NCBI GenBank assembly: GCA_964020975.1 | Contig: CAXHWN010002763.1 | Coordinates: forward strand, 596,010 to 660,009 | DNA: 64,000 nucleotides | Origin: Hermodice carunculata | Taxonomy: Eukaryota; Annelida; Polychaeta; Eunicida; Amphinomidae | Reading direction: 5' to 3' | Part shown: piece after piece, positions 45,516 through 61,230 of the stretch | How positions within the stretch are numbered: position 1 is the first letter of the stretch | How the letters are laid out: every line of letters begins with the position of its first letter | Program-made: the position numbers and the translations under genes | The notes under the pieces: generated by a model | Told to the model about the DNA's origin: nothing | What the model saw: only the letters and a program-made list of their open reading frames with translations | Database searches by the model: none

Positions 45516-46959
45516 CCGTATGGGTTCATGGTTACAATGTACATAAATACAAAGAACACACAGACGTTTAAAGGCAATGTACAAGAGTACACAAATAGCA
45601 AAACTGTATTAACACACATTGAAATTGATTTTTCTTAAAAAGCAATCCATTAAGTACCGAGATACACAGTTCATATGACCTAGGTCTTGTGATGACATTC
45701 AGAATTGCACACGAGCTTTATTTGACGAATAGAGAAAGTTCGGGAAACTAGCTGTGATTGAAGAGGAAAGAGCTTTTCGTAAGTCATCGTATAGATTACA
45801 GAAAAAAAATGAAATTCGCCTTTAATAACGGAATTAGGGGAGCATTTTTTCAGTAATACAATTAGGACAGAAAAGACAGATGCTCACTAAATTAAATAAG
45901 TTCTTTAGAATAGAGTCCCGATACGCAATTTATGGTAACTGATCATAAATTTTGTTAAACTCCGGCGCATCTTGAAACTAGTGACGTTAAAAAGATAGCT
46001 TTCAGCTGTGCATAAAAATGTTTGAAAAGGCGATAGAACCTAAGTTTGGTATCCGACCCATATTTGACCTTATGGTCCTGTAATTTTGAGAAAAAGATTT
46101 GTTGACATTGGTCATGAAGCCGTTTCTCCAACTTTGTCAAAACACGTGCTACGTCAAAGTGCGGGCTTCTTGGCTGATTTAGTTTTACCCATACCGTTAT
46201 TATTGAGTATAGTCTTACTGCTATTACCTAACATCTATAGCCTTCACTTTCCAGCTCTAAGGCATTGTTGTACGAGTGTTTCAGAATGTGATCGTCCGAC
46301 AGGAACATTACTCTTAGCCAATATATAATGATGCGAATCTTAATTTCACAATGTAAGGGGAATATGCCAAGTTCAGCTAATGCAGCTGAATGTGAAGCTT
46401 TTTTCCTGAGCCCGAAAATGCATTCACATAGTCTGTCATGGCTTTGTTATCAGGTTTAAAATTAACATTTTTTAAGTGCAGTTCAATAAGAGCAGAAGGA
46501 CAATTAAAGGAAGAAGCTGTCGACTACACTTCAGAACCGTACTGTAGTACCTATTTTTACATATGTGTCAAATAAATATAGTTGCGTTTTGGGAAGGAGT
46601 GATATATCACGGTCACATGTTACCTTAAGGTTTAACCTCTGGGTCACTTCCTTTCCCTTTTCAGCCAAGTTGTTTGCAGCGAGACTGAATGTACAACTAG
46701 TGCTAAATATATTACCATGATACGAGAAGGAGTCGACCTTCACTAATAAATTACCGTTTCATACAAAAATAATCACTATTTTGTTCTTACCTGAGCGTTG
46801 GGAAACCATGATAATAGTTTTGTCACTATGGATCTCCAACCCCCAACTTTTCCTATAGGCACTAGTCTGTCGATTAGCAGCCGCAAGTCATCCTTATTTT
46901 TGGCTAAGAGCAAGACATCATCTGCAAACAATAGAGACGACAAAGCCTTGTTCCCTATT

Positions 46960-47169
46960 TTAACCGTTAAAGCCCTGATTTAACGGTCAACAGCTCTCCT
47001 CTAGACACTTTGCGCGCAAAGTGTCTCCGGGGAAAGCTGTTGACTAAGACTACTTTTTGCTTTAGACTAGGCTTGCTGGTATTTGAATGAAAGGTATCTT
47101 CATGAGGAAGTATATATTTAACAGTAATGAGAAAGCAACTGCAGCAGTGATAAGCACTTTAAGGGTTAA
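46960..47169 (+). mobile_element. TTAA-type MITE, copy D
   Basis: A 210-bp element with TTAACCGTTAAAGCCCT at the left and the inverted form AGCACTTTAAGGGTTAA at the right, both beginning in TTAA. The central hairpin (46986-47044) has outer arms GTCAACAGCT/AGCTGTTGAC and an inner perfect 22-bp palindrome (GACACTTTGCG plus its complement). It shares GCTTGCTGGTATTTGAATGA with copy C. Confidence 0.75.
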
Positions 47170-47504
47170 CACGAGATTCAGCATAATGTGTGCAAAGATA
47201 AAACAAAACAGGCGTCTCAGATACTACTTTTATACTCTAAAAAATCTTCAGCTCGTTTCCCTCCCCTACAAGTACGCTCTATACATCAAACGCCTGGTCA
47301 CAATCCACTCTCTCAATCCCTGCCTGATAATTGATTTATCTGATGTGTTTCTGCTTCATTTTGGACCTTTAAATCCTTCCAGCTTCCCTGCCCTGCAACG
47401 ATTGAGCGTGGGGATTGAGTGACGAATCTTTTGGTGTGTGGATTATGCCTGAATGGGGCAATGAAAGATACAGATATATAATGTTGGAAAGTAACTGCCC
47501 TTGG

Positions 47505-47640
47505 TGCGCCTGGTTTGTTACATTCCCTTTTGGCCTCTATGGCCAATGTTCTTTGTGGACAGTATCGTTGTGGGTCAGTATCGTTGGTTCCTTATCTCCC
47601 AGAGTAGTAAGACAACCATTGCGCTGGTTGCCCCTGTGGA
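47505..47640 (+). repeat. Dispersed repeat, inverted partner of 45305-45440
   Basis: Collinear similarity to the reverse complement of 45305-45440. The two copies face each other across about 2 kb that includes MITE copy D. They could be the ends of one larger foldback or two independent insertions. Confidence 0.5.
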
Positions 47641-48849
47641 TGGTCGGGGGCTGCTAACAGGCATTCTACAGCACCCGTTCACAGGGAGATTATCTCAGAG
47701 TTGCCCGCTAATCGCCGATTTTCCTTAATCATACTTGATGTATAGTCTTGCCAACATGCCAGTTACCCGATGGAGAGTCCCAGCTCACCATCATTAACCA
47801 ATTCCTAAAAAGAGATCAAAGTACATGCCACCATTCGTCGCCCACATTGCAAAGGAATACTAAGGAATTGGTAGCTAATGGGTGTCGACATTGGACACCC
47901 ATTACGGCAATATTTAATGAGCATGTCCGCTTTAGTAAATGACCGCTAGAGTGTGTTGCCCGCTGTCCGTTTTGAGGGCTGTTTGTGAGCTGCAGGTAAC
48001 AGACCACAGTTGTGATTGGCTGGTTTCGCATCCGTAATTATGAAAATACTGTTTTTTCAGCATATTGTAGCTTCTGTTTAAATAAAGTTAGCTAAGTCAG
48101 GTTTGCTGCATCACAGAGTTGCTTCATTGGTGGTCATATGGGTGCACTGTCTTCCAGGCCAGGTGGGAACTTTATGGGGGGGGGGGGGGGAGGACAATGA
48201 TGTGACTCTGGCAAGAGCACAGTTCATACACCTGTATAAAGCTGACATCCAGGTGTTGTTTCGAATTTCAATTATCACAAATTAACGAGCTGGGAATTAT
48301 ATGACAAAAATCTATCCATGTTTTTCTGACATTTTTATCTGCTAAATGCCGTTCAGGGAATTTTAAAGCACCAAAATGCTGATTTTTTTTTTAGACTGCA
48401 AAATGTTAATATGAAAAATGGAATGATTTATAACTGTGGTCTGTGGCCTGCATCACCTGTTATGGTGAGGTACCCTGTGTGTTTGACCGGGTAAGAGTCA
48501 TGACCGCAGGAGCAACAACAGGAATTCCCCCCAATAAAGCTATTGTTAATTGTTTTGTGTAGGCTGTCATTGCCCTGGCTATAACACACTTCCTCTCAAG
48601 GTTGCCACGAGTGAATGATGTCTGAAGTAAAAACACCGTGCACCGGCTTAGGAAGTCAAGCAGGTGGTTACGTTCAACTGGTCACAGATCCCTGCAGGTA
48701 ACTTACCAGGCGGTACATGAGTAACGTGCGCCATGTTTTGCGACACTACTCTATTAAAGGTTCTGAACCACATTGCCTGTTTTCGAACTTTATAATACTG
48801 TGCCACATAGCGACATAGCGACATACAGTTTTCTTTATGTGGGTAGCGT

Positions 48850-48966
48850 TATGTCGTGATGTCGCAACTGCGACACAACCGGCGGGCTGCCCCCATCATT
48901 TGTCGTAATCGGGGGTGGCCTCAGGGGCGGCTCGCGGGTTCTGTCGTAGTGCGACATTGCGACATA
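48850..48966. repeat. 117-bp foldback with TGTCGC-rich arms
   Basis: The left arm begins TATGTCGTGATGTCGCAACT and the right arm, in reverse complement, TATGTCGCAATGTCGCACTA; pairing continues for about 45 bases through GGCGGGCTGCCCCC/GGGGCGGCTCGCGGG. It is preceded by CACATAGCGACATAGCGACA, so the GCGACAT motif also recurs outside. Probably a small foldback element. Confidence 0.6.
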
Positions 48967-50265
48967 AGTAGTTGTAGCAGGTACATCATGAATGTTGCAC
49001 ATACCAAATATCGTTTTTTGCATTGTAAATCTGATGGCTGAGCCATAAGTTTCGGTTCTGCCCCATCCCTCAAAAGGTCTTTGAACCGTTGAATTATTAC
49101 AATACACTTCTGCTAGTTTCACAGTTTTTTCACTTCAAATGACATTATCTGATAACACATATATATTCGAAACACAAGGAAGGAAGGTTTGCTACGAGAC
49201 AACCACCACCCAACTGCCAATGGCTACCAAATGCCAACAAATGCCACCAAACCGCAACATAGGCTTAGTTTTATGCACCGTACTTTTTCGCATTATTATT
49301 TTTATGATTTAAACGTGATACCGTTCAAGGACAGCTCATGTTGAAGATAAATGGCTTTCCTTCCCAATGGACAACGGTCAATACTGATGCTGACTGTATA
49401 TATGTGTCTGCTGGTCGTTCAAATACAACCATGTTTTTCTTAACTTTTCACACCGGGTGGCAATGACTACCGCATGACAAAGATTTATAACGTGGTGGAT
49501 GATGTGTCCCAAGTTTTGTGGATAATTCACAAGTTTACATGACAAAAAATACGACACAAAGAGGACCAATTGCACCAAACTCCTACATCAAATAAGTTTT
49601 AACTTATCGATAAACAACAAAATTGTACTAGTGGCCCTTTGACTTTAGGAATAAGGTCAAGGTCATCCATATATTGCCCAAGTCTCGCCCTCCTACCAAG
49701 ATGTTTCCCAGTGCGATTTCAAAACGATACAAGGAACAGTTTTGGAAAAAAAAATAATTGATTGCTGATTATTTGAACAACTACAGGAGACATTAACCGA
49801 AGGTATATTAACACCCAGATTGATGTGATTCTGGACATTTGCTCCGGAGAAGCGGTTGAAAAATTGCAATGCCACTTGACTTGAAATATATTCAATAAAA
49901 TTGTGTATCGGTATTAAAAAAATTATGAAAAAGCAGGATCCAAAATATCGCAAACCAGAAAACACGACTGTTTGAACTTTCCAATAAAATTCAGGAGGAC
50001 CTGAGCTATGATTTTGTAGCAGTCGAAATTCACACCCACGCACCCACTCACACACACAGACAATAAACCAAGGTCTAGGGGTATCCATAACTATACCTGT
50101 GCCATTTCGAAGCCGAGCGGCTTGATAACTCTCAAGATTGTCCGGAAAAAAGTCATGATCATATTATGTAAACTAGATGATTGTAACCATTGGAACAAAT
50201 CAGTGCAGATCAACACAAGGTACATCTGCACCAGATTTAAGTGAAGCCGGCTGGCAGATGTGTGG
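48967..50265. other. Intergenic DNA, nothing recognised
   Basis: No convincing gene. A short run of CCAAATGCCAACAAATGCCA-type words occurs near 49210. Confidence 0.35.
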
Positions 50266-50267
50266 AA

Positions 50268-50276
50268 AAAGTAAAA

Positions 50277-50307
<31 letters not shown>

Positions 50308-50411
50308 GCAAAAAAAGCAAAAAAAAAGCAACAAAAATAAAACAAAAAATATAAAAACAAAAACAAAACCAAGAAAAAAAAATAACAACAACAACAACAA
50401 CAACAACAACA
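50268..50411. repeat. A-rich AAAAC/AAC simple sequence
   Basis: About 140 bases of AAAAC-type words ending in an ACA repeat. Confidence 0.8.
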
Positions 50412-51749
50412 AAAGAACTAAGTATTGAAATGCCCATGGAATTATCAGTAACCAACAGCAATAGATACATCTAATTTGCATACTACCTTTAAGGTGTCAA
50501 GTCGGTCCTTTCTCATTTGAATTTGGCTGCCACATTGATTGTTGCCAATTCCACATTCAATGGATTGTGAACGCGAACAGTAGTTTAATCTTCTTTGTTT
50601 GCAATCCGTAAGATATGGGACCATAAAGATATATTTTGACAACATTCCACAGGATCAGAAATTGCATGATATAGGCGACAGCGGCCTGTTGATCAGTTCA
50701 TCCGGGAACTTCCAGGTAGCGTCAGCTGCTGGCTTTCCAACTCTGTATATGAAGGCTAAAAGTGCATACAGATAGCACCAAGCCGAAGTTCATGTTTGGT
50801 TTTTCGAAATGTCGTAAAAGAGTCGAGACGCGAAACGCTTGTGCTTATATAAGTATGCTCTGATGATTGATGCCAAATCTGTAAATCACTTTAAACATCC
50901 CTCTGTCAGGCAGTGAGCTTCTGCAAGAAACATTCAGACACAAATATCGCAAATTATTGTGAATTTGTCTAATTTCGCGGGCACTTACTTGAGCGCAGTT
51001 GTCATTTTATTTTTGGGTTTATAAATATTAAGAATTTTTCATAAAGATATGAGGAATATTTGCGTTTTTAAGTATGTGCTTCTTATATTGGCGAATAATG
51101 GCGTGATCAGTATATGTATTAGAAGACACCTTAAACCTTTCAGGTCTGAATTAACACCAAGTAGACAGCTTTTCTTGAATTAATTTTGGCTCTAAATGTG
51201 CCCAACCCACACCAAGGAAAAATGTTGATCAGGGGCATGTGATCTTTATAGGTCTCACCTACAATTCTCATCCAAGTGGGGTTTTTTTTGTGTGTGTTTT
51301 TTTTCTGTTTGTTTGTTTGTTTTTCTTTAATTCACATAGCCACTGAAATAAGCTAAAGACATTGATGCAAGTGACATTTGATCACCAGCTGGTTTTCGTT
51401 GGTTTTAGAGAGAAATACATTATGTCATATAGAATAGCAAAATTAAAGATTCGGTCAGACTTCAAATGCAAAACTTTGAAACTTTATACATATGAAAATA
51501 ACCATATTTACTTTGTGCTGCAAGCAAAGAAATACAATGGATTATGATATTCATTAACAAATCACTCTTTTCCTTCACATCTTTTGCCTATTAAGGGCAA
51601 CATTTTTCGCAATTTTGTGCAATTTTTACACTTGTTGGACTGGGGAAATTGTTCAGGTACGCACGTGTCTCCGGCCATATCTACCCGAGGTATACATGAG
51701 ACCTCAGTCAACATAATGGGCCTATATTAATAGATAAATAATAAATTGA
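50412..51749. other. Intergenic DNA, nothing recognised
   Basis: No convincing gene, RNA gene or repeat family seen. Confidence 0.4.
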
Positions 51750-52007
<258 letters not shown>

Positions 52008-52362
52008 TGGTGCCTGACGGTAGGGGCGCTGCACGAAGGCTGATACTGGTGTCAAAAATGGAGCATATGAAATTCACTTGCCATATTACTGTCCATATCT
52101 TGCGAGTTTGAGGACGTAGAATTCCTCGCCATTTTATTTGGAAAAGTAGGATTTTTAGCACACCTATTAGGCTGCATTATCAAACGCATAATGCAGCCCT
52201 TTTTCATCAAAAATATACTTGCAGTCTAAGACCGACATAGCAAACGGACCATAACGAGTTTATCCTATTTGACAATTATATTTGCTTTTGTATGAGCCCG
52301 TCTTTCAACAGAATCGAGCCCGGGGTTTCGACAGTGCGTGTGTCCGCCTCGTATTTTGCAAC

Positions 52363-52453
52363 ATGGATCGAACAATTAATTTATCATTCACAAGTCTGAT
52401 TATAATTTTTGGATGTCTTGACAGTAACACCTTGGTGGCGGCAGGCCGAGCAT
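52363..52453 (+). CDS. Signal-peptide exon, possible first exon of a second alkaline phosphatase
   Basis: It encodes MDRTINLSFTSLIIIFGCLD and SNTLVAAGRA: 30 codons plus one base before the donor GTAAGT. Length, hydrophobic core, ending in small residues, phase 1 and the border sequence GCAT|GTAAGTTA all match exon 1 of the gene at 18207 (32 codons, same border). Amino-acid identity outside these features is low, and no second alkaline phosphatase exon is found before 64000, so the rest of the gene would lie more than 11 kb downstream. Alternatively it is the first exon of an unrelated secreted protein, or not an exon. Confidence 0.4.
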
Positions 52454-52569
52454 GTAAGTTACTCCTCTTTTATATTTAGTGTGCGAGTTATACATCTTTT
52501 CTAATAGATCAGAGTACCGCACGCTATATACTGAACAGTTTAAAATTTTCTTCTTTTCTTTTTCCCTGT

Positions 52570-52577
<8 letters not shown>

Positions 52578-52602
<25 letters not shown>
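52578..52602. repeat. Short (CT)n run
   Basis: About 12 CT units after a C run. Confidence 0.8.
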
Positions 52603-53469
52603 ACTCTATTTTTACCTCTACATCTCGCTACCTCTCTGTCTCTCTTATCAAATACTTAAGGGGGCTGTTGTCTGTGTCCTAAACTATTGATATCAAGAAT
52701 ATGACTGAAGAAAAAGAGTCGGGAATATCAGTATGATCGGCATGCATTGATCACCCTTAACTTTTAGACACTTGACTTTTTTATGTTCTATTTAATCTGA
52801 TCGTCATTTCCATGAAATTCGCTCGTAAAATTGTTTTTGCTCTCTTCCTGGGTACATAATTACAATGCATATTGTACTGCCCCCGAAAAAAACAACAAAC
52901 AAACAAACAAAACAAAACAAAAAACAAATAAACTGAGAGATTGACATAATCAAATAGAACACAAGAAGTATTCATTTGGGATAATATCATGATCTAGTCC
53001 TATATTTTGATCCTGTGTTGACCAAAATCTTATCGCCTGTATATCATTCTTCTGGGGGGAAAAAAGAATCAAACGACATTTGTGACACTGGATTAGTTTT
53101 TTTTCAATGATATTTTTGCGCAACACAATGGCCATCGTGTACAATGGCATTATGTTTTTGAGGCTACAGGAGTGCGTGAAATACTAATTTAAATTCATTT
53201 CACGCCATTCTGCCATTGTGCAAACATCATCTTCTTTTGTGTCCACATATCCTTTAACACAACAAACCCATTTAGATTCCTCATGAAGCGCTTTTTTATA
53301 TCCTAAGATTTTTGTCCACAGTGGGAACCTACCAGGTCGAACTATTTAACTTTAAAATGACCTGCGTCAGGGCGGGGTCATAATCTCTCTGCCATTTAAT
53401 ATCAACGTCGCACGACCTAGACCATGAGCTTGTCATTAATGGAACTGTTTGTAACATTCCAGTGCATTT

Positions 53470-53703
53470 TTAACTCTTTCAGTGCCAGGATTTAATTCAG
53501 TCAAAAGCTTTCCTCGGAGCATTTTATGCACCCAAGAGAGCACCGAGTAAAGCTGTTGACCCGGACCTTTCTCGTGGGCCTGCCACCACACATGGCCTGG
53601 TGCTCGAGCGTAAGATTGATTTACATAGTATATGAATCTTGAATCTTAAAATTTTAATTCGAGACCCATTGACTTTGGCCGAAATCGACGACGAAAGAGT
53701 CAA
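53470..53703 (+). mobile_element. TTAA-type MITE, copy B
   Basis: It starts TTAACTCTTTCAGTGCCAGG and ends GACGACGAAAGAGTCAA, close to the inverted start of the family. The central hairpin (53502-53558) has arms CAAAAGCTTT and TAAAGCTGTTG with CTCGG/CCGAG inside and a further GCATTTTATGC hairpin. 234 bp, no coding capacity. Confidence 0.65.
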
Positions 53704-54183
53704 TGACAATTATGAACTCCACACATGATATGGGTCTGATGAGTCCGTGCGAAATGATTGTGAAAATTGTATTATCAACATGTCAGCGTTTTTTGTGACG
53801 GGTCCATGACACCGAGTGTACCTTGATGTTGACATGTCCTGTTTACACTGCATTAATTGCTTTAATTTTTTTCTCTCTTTTTTTGGTGATGTCTTTGTAT
53901 CCTGGTTGACAATGCAGACGTAGGCCGTCAGTGCCGTGTTTTGTATGTCACAGCCAACATAATGACTCTGTCTTTTTCTTTTTGCTTTTCGGTGGCTGTT
54001 GATATTTTTTTTTCTAAATACTTTCTTCACTAGGAATGAATGTAGATTGTGATCTTGTCATCTGTCATATATCTGCACATACAAGCCTCAGTGCCAGGCC
54101 TTGCCATTTGATATTTTCTCTTTTAGCATGTTTGCACTTATGATGACATGTGAATAAATTAACTACTTACCTACTCACCTTCC

Positions 54184-54283
54184 GAGCCACCCATCCACCC
54201 ACTCATCCATCCATCCATCCATCCATCCATCCATCCATCCATCCATCCATCCATCCATCCATCCATCCACCCATCCATCTATC
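54184..54283. repeat. (ATCC)n microsatellite
   Basis: About 24 ATCC units with CACC variants at both ends. Confidence 0.9.
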
Positions 54284-54638
54284 GGGTAATTTCATTGTAT
54301 AATCGGTGTTCTCCGTTTTGAGAAAGTGGCAGGGATCACTGCATATCAATTCTGGTCTATCAACATATTTCAGTAATTCTATTATATTTTGTAATTTCAT
54401 TGCAATGTTTCTTCTGTGGACCAATGTCTCCCACTTCATCTTATTTCTCCTGTTCTCTTCTCTTCTTTTCTGTTATGTTTTGTTCTCTCCTCTTCTCCTT
54501 TCTCTCCTGTCTTCTTGCCTGCTTCTCTTTTTTTTCTGCACTGGCCTGACTGCTGTTGCTCATACACATGGTTTACAAGTAGGATATGGCGCTAGTACAC
54601 CGTACCATCCACCCGTCCATATCCCATCCATACATCGC

Positions 54639-54886
54639 GTAACTCTTTCCGTGGCAAGTTTTGGACTGAGCCAACAGCTTTCTTCGGCGCGCTTGGGGTC
54701 ATTGCGACCAAAGCGCGCCGAGGAAAGCTGTTGGCCTGGGCTATTATATTCTGTGGGCTTGTGGGCATGCTGGTATTTGAATGAAAGGTCTTTCTGCAAA
54801 CAATATTAATATTGTGCCCATTGGACAATTCAGAGACTTCATTTTAAGCACTGCGATTCAAGTCGCAGTTGGCAGTGAACGATTTC
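54639..54886 (+). mobile_element. TTAA-type MITE, copy C
   Basis: The left end (G)TAACTCTTTCCGTGGCAAG and the right end CGCAGTTGGCAGTGAACGA match the inverted ends of copy A. The central hairpin (54671-54734) has a 24-bp stem (arm start CCAACAGCTTTCTTCGGCGC) with one G-T pair, closed by a GGTC/GACC inner stem. The ends are more decayed than in copy A. Confidence 0.65.
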
Positions 54887-55164
54887 AAAACACTTCATGA
54901 GGAAAGGGTATTTGGAGTCATAATTAGCCCAAATTACTCTGATTTCATACTTAAATTTGCCACCTACATGAGAGAAAATGTAGCAATTAGTGGAACGCTT
55001 CGACTTTGCTCTGCTATATTTTCTTCATCATTTTCCCTTTTGTCCAGCAGTTCCAGTCCCGTTGTTGATATGTGTTTAGCTCAGCTGACTTGTCAATCAG
55101 CTGAGTTTATTGGATACCCTGCGTCTATTTCCGTCGTCTGTCGTCAATCTACAATTTTAATTTG

Positions 55165-57035
55165 AACCTCTTCTCCAAAACCGTTAGCCAGATCCACTTC
55201 AAACTTGCGATCTACCTCAAGTGGATCTCTTCCAAGTTTGTTCAAAACGTGTTCCAGTGATTTTTTAAATGGGTCTTTGTTACATTTTCTTGTAAAATTA
55301 ATAGAAAACAACAAAGAAACAAAAACAAAACAAAACAACAACAACTAAACCTCGTTCTCCAAAATCGCTTGGCAAATAGCTTTGAAAGTGCATAGAAAAA
55401 CCTCTGAGGACCCTTGTAGCGAAATTTGAGTAAAAAAAAAAAGAAAAGAAAAAGACGGAAAAAAAACATTGCATCATTAAAAACAATAACGAATTCTGGT
55501 GTGTTTTTTTTTTACCTAGAAGCGTCATTCAGATTGTTTCGACGCTAGATGAAAATATACTTTGTGGAAGGATCAACCAAGTTAGTCACCAGGTGGTTTT
55601 ATTCTGCATATTAGGTTTTTATTTTTTTTCCGATTCTTGTACTTTTCGGTTCATACCTGCAATTCTATTGGTAACAAAGGTAGTCAATGGGAATTGCAAG
55701 TCACATTTTCGACCTGGTTGGGATGTACCTGGGGTATGTGTCTACTTATGTTTTTTTAACAATTTCGCTTCAGTGAATGTTACATTTTTTTTAACAACTT
55801 CGCTTCAGTGAATGTTACATTATTTTAACGATTTTTTTCTTCAAACAAACGGTTAGAGTGGAGCTACATGTGAGCATTATTACTGCGGGACAGCAATAAA
55901 TCTTACACATTGAATTGTGCCTCAGCAATGGTAAATACAAGCCACTTGGTTACCATTAAACACCAGTGGGAAAGTACCTGCGGGGTTTCTTTGGGTGTTG
56001 TTAATTTTGACCTTGAATGACTGTGAAAGGTTAACAGAGCTATATTTCGGTGAGAGTGGATCTAAGGTGCATGATTATTATTTAACACTAGCATGAAAGT
56101 ACCTATGGTTTTTATGTCGGCGGACTTATGACCCACCTGAGCTTATAGGATGAGCAGTCGTTCATTATCCATACACTCGGCCTCCCGTAATCCGTTCCGA
56201 GTTGACATTTGGGAAATTTTCACCAAAACAGTTCGCCAGAATCCCTTCAAACTTGCTGGAAATCTACCTTTTATGGCTCTCTGTTAACTCGGGTCAAATG
56301 TTCATCCTTTGGTGATTTTTTAAATATTGTTTGTTTGTTTGATTATTTCATTAGAAAATAGTCGCAGATCTTCTCCGAAACCGCTTGGACAATTGCTTTG
56401 AAATAGCTTAGGGACGCATCTGAAGACCTCTAGGCATTGATTTGTTTTTGCTATTTTTTGAGCCTCCAATAGTGTCACAAAGGTTAATCTGACACTCAAC
56501 AAAAAAACTAGCTTGTTGAAGGATGAAACAATGTTATTCAATCGATGATATACTCTGGATCCCTGAATTTCTAGAAATTTTTCAATTCGCATCGAGTGAT
56601 GCATATTTCCCTTTGATAAGCATCAAAGTGAATGGGGCTTGCGATGGTTATTCACATTTTGGACGTTTCCTCCAAATGCGTTAGCCACAGTCACTTCAAA
56701 ATTGGTGAGGATGTACCTTGGGTTAGTCCCTATCATTTTTTAACTTGATAGTCATGCTCCAGTGAATTTAAAATTTTTATATGATTTTTTGTGGTAATTT
56801 TTGGTTAGATCCCAAAAGGTATCGTCTCCAAAACCGGCGGGCCATTTGCTTTGAACTGCATAGGGACGCTTCCAAAGACTAGTACCCCGTCCGTAGTTGA
56901 AGGGCAAGCTCTGCATTTTTTTTCCAGTTTTTCAACGATACTTTTGTGCGTTTTTATTCCTCTTGACTTCTTCCCCCAAACCATATGTCGGATTCCCTTT
57001 CAACTTAATGAGAATGCCCTCGGGCAACATCTCTA
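55165..57035. repeat. Degenerate tandem array of 150-180-bp units
   Basis: The words CTTCTCCAAAACCG(C/T)T(T/A)G(C/G)C followed by ...CTTTGAA or ...CTTCAAACTT recur near 55171, 55352, 56216, 56368, 56665, 56824 and 56970. Two alternating unit types (ending GGATCTACC and GGGACGC) can be seen. A direct 37-bp duplication (CTTCGCTTCAGTGAATGTTACATT) lies at about 55755-55820. Confidence 0.5.
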
Positions 57036-57109
57036 CATCTTTTTATGGACCACATGGTGTTGCAGTTATTTTCTGATTTTTACGAACTACCAAATCCAAG
57101 AAAAATCGG

Positions 57110-60649
<3,540 letters not shown>

Positions 60650-60730
<81 letters not shown>

Positions 60731-60733
60731 AAA
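60650..60733. repeat. (AAAG)n microsatellite
   Basis: About 20 perfect AAAG units. Confidence 0.92.
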
Positions 60734-60744
60734 TTTGGCCAGTG

Positions 60745-60850
60745 CTCACTAATTTAGTGAAACCTCTCTACAGTGGGCACCCTTGGGACCAGAGAAAAAG
60801 TACCCATGGGACCAGCGAAAAGGGCCCACTCCTGAGAGGGTCATCCCTTC
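60745..60850. mobile_element. Possible mariner-like MITE end
   Basis: TTAGTGAAACCTCTCTACAG, then TGGGCACCCTTGGGACCAG and an inverted GGGCCCACTCCTGAGAGG, resembles the terminal repeats of Tc1/mariner-type MITEs in marine invertebrates (CAGTGAAACCTCTC...). Full ends and a TA target duplication could not be established. Confidence 0.35.
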
Positions 60851-61230
60851 TGGGCAGTATGGATGAGTATGTGTGCATGTATATATACATTATTCATACA
60901 TGCACATATATATGTACAGTGTATACAGATTATAATTCAAGGGGATGTATATACATGAAATACAAAACTTTCTATCTTTCTTCCTTTATCACATAAACAA
61001 ATTTTAACAGAAGCTGAAAAGTAACTACATATACATGTACCTGTGAACCATGACAAGCACTATACTGTCTCAGTATTGGCTATGAAGAACAGGCTTCATC
61101 TCACTGGTAACAAGAAAACAAAGGCACGGAGGTGTCCACTGAGATTAATCTAAACTTCCAAAGCAACATTCGACCCTGTTAGTCAGCTACCCTTGAAATC
61201 ACTGGGCGGCTTGTCTTTCATCTTTTTTAG

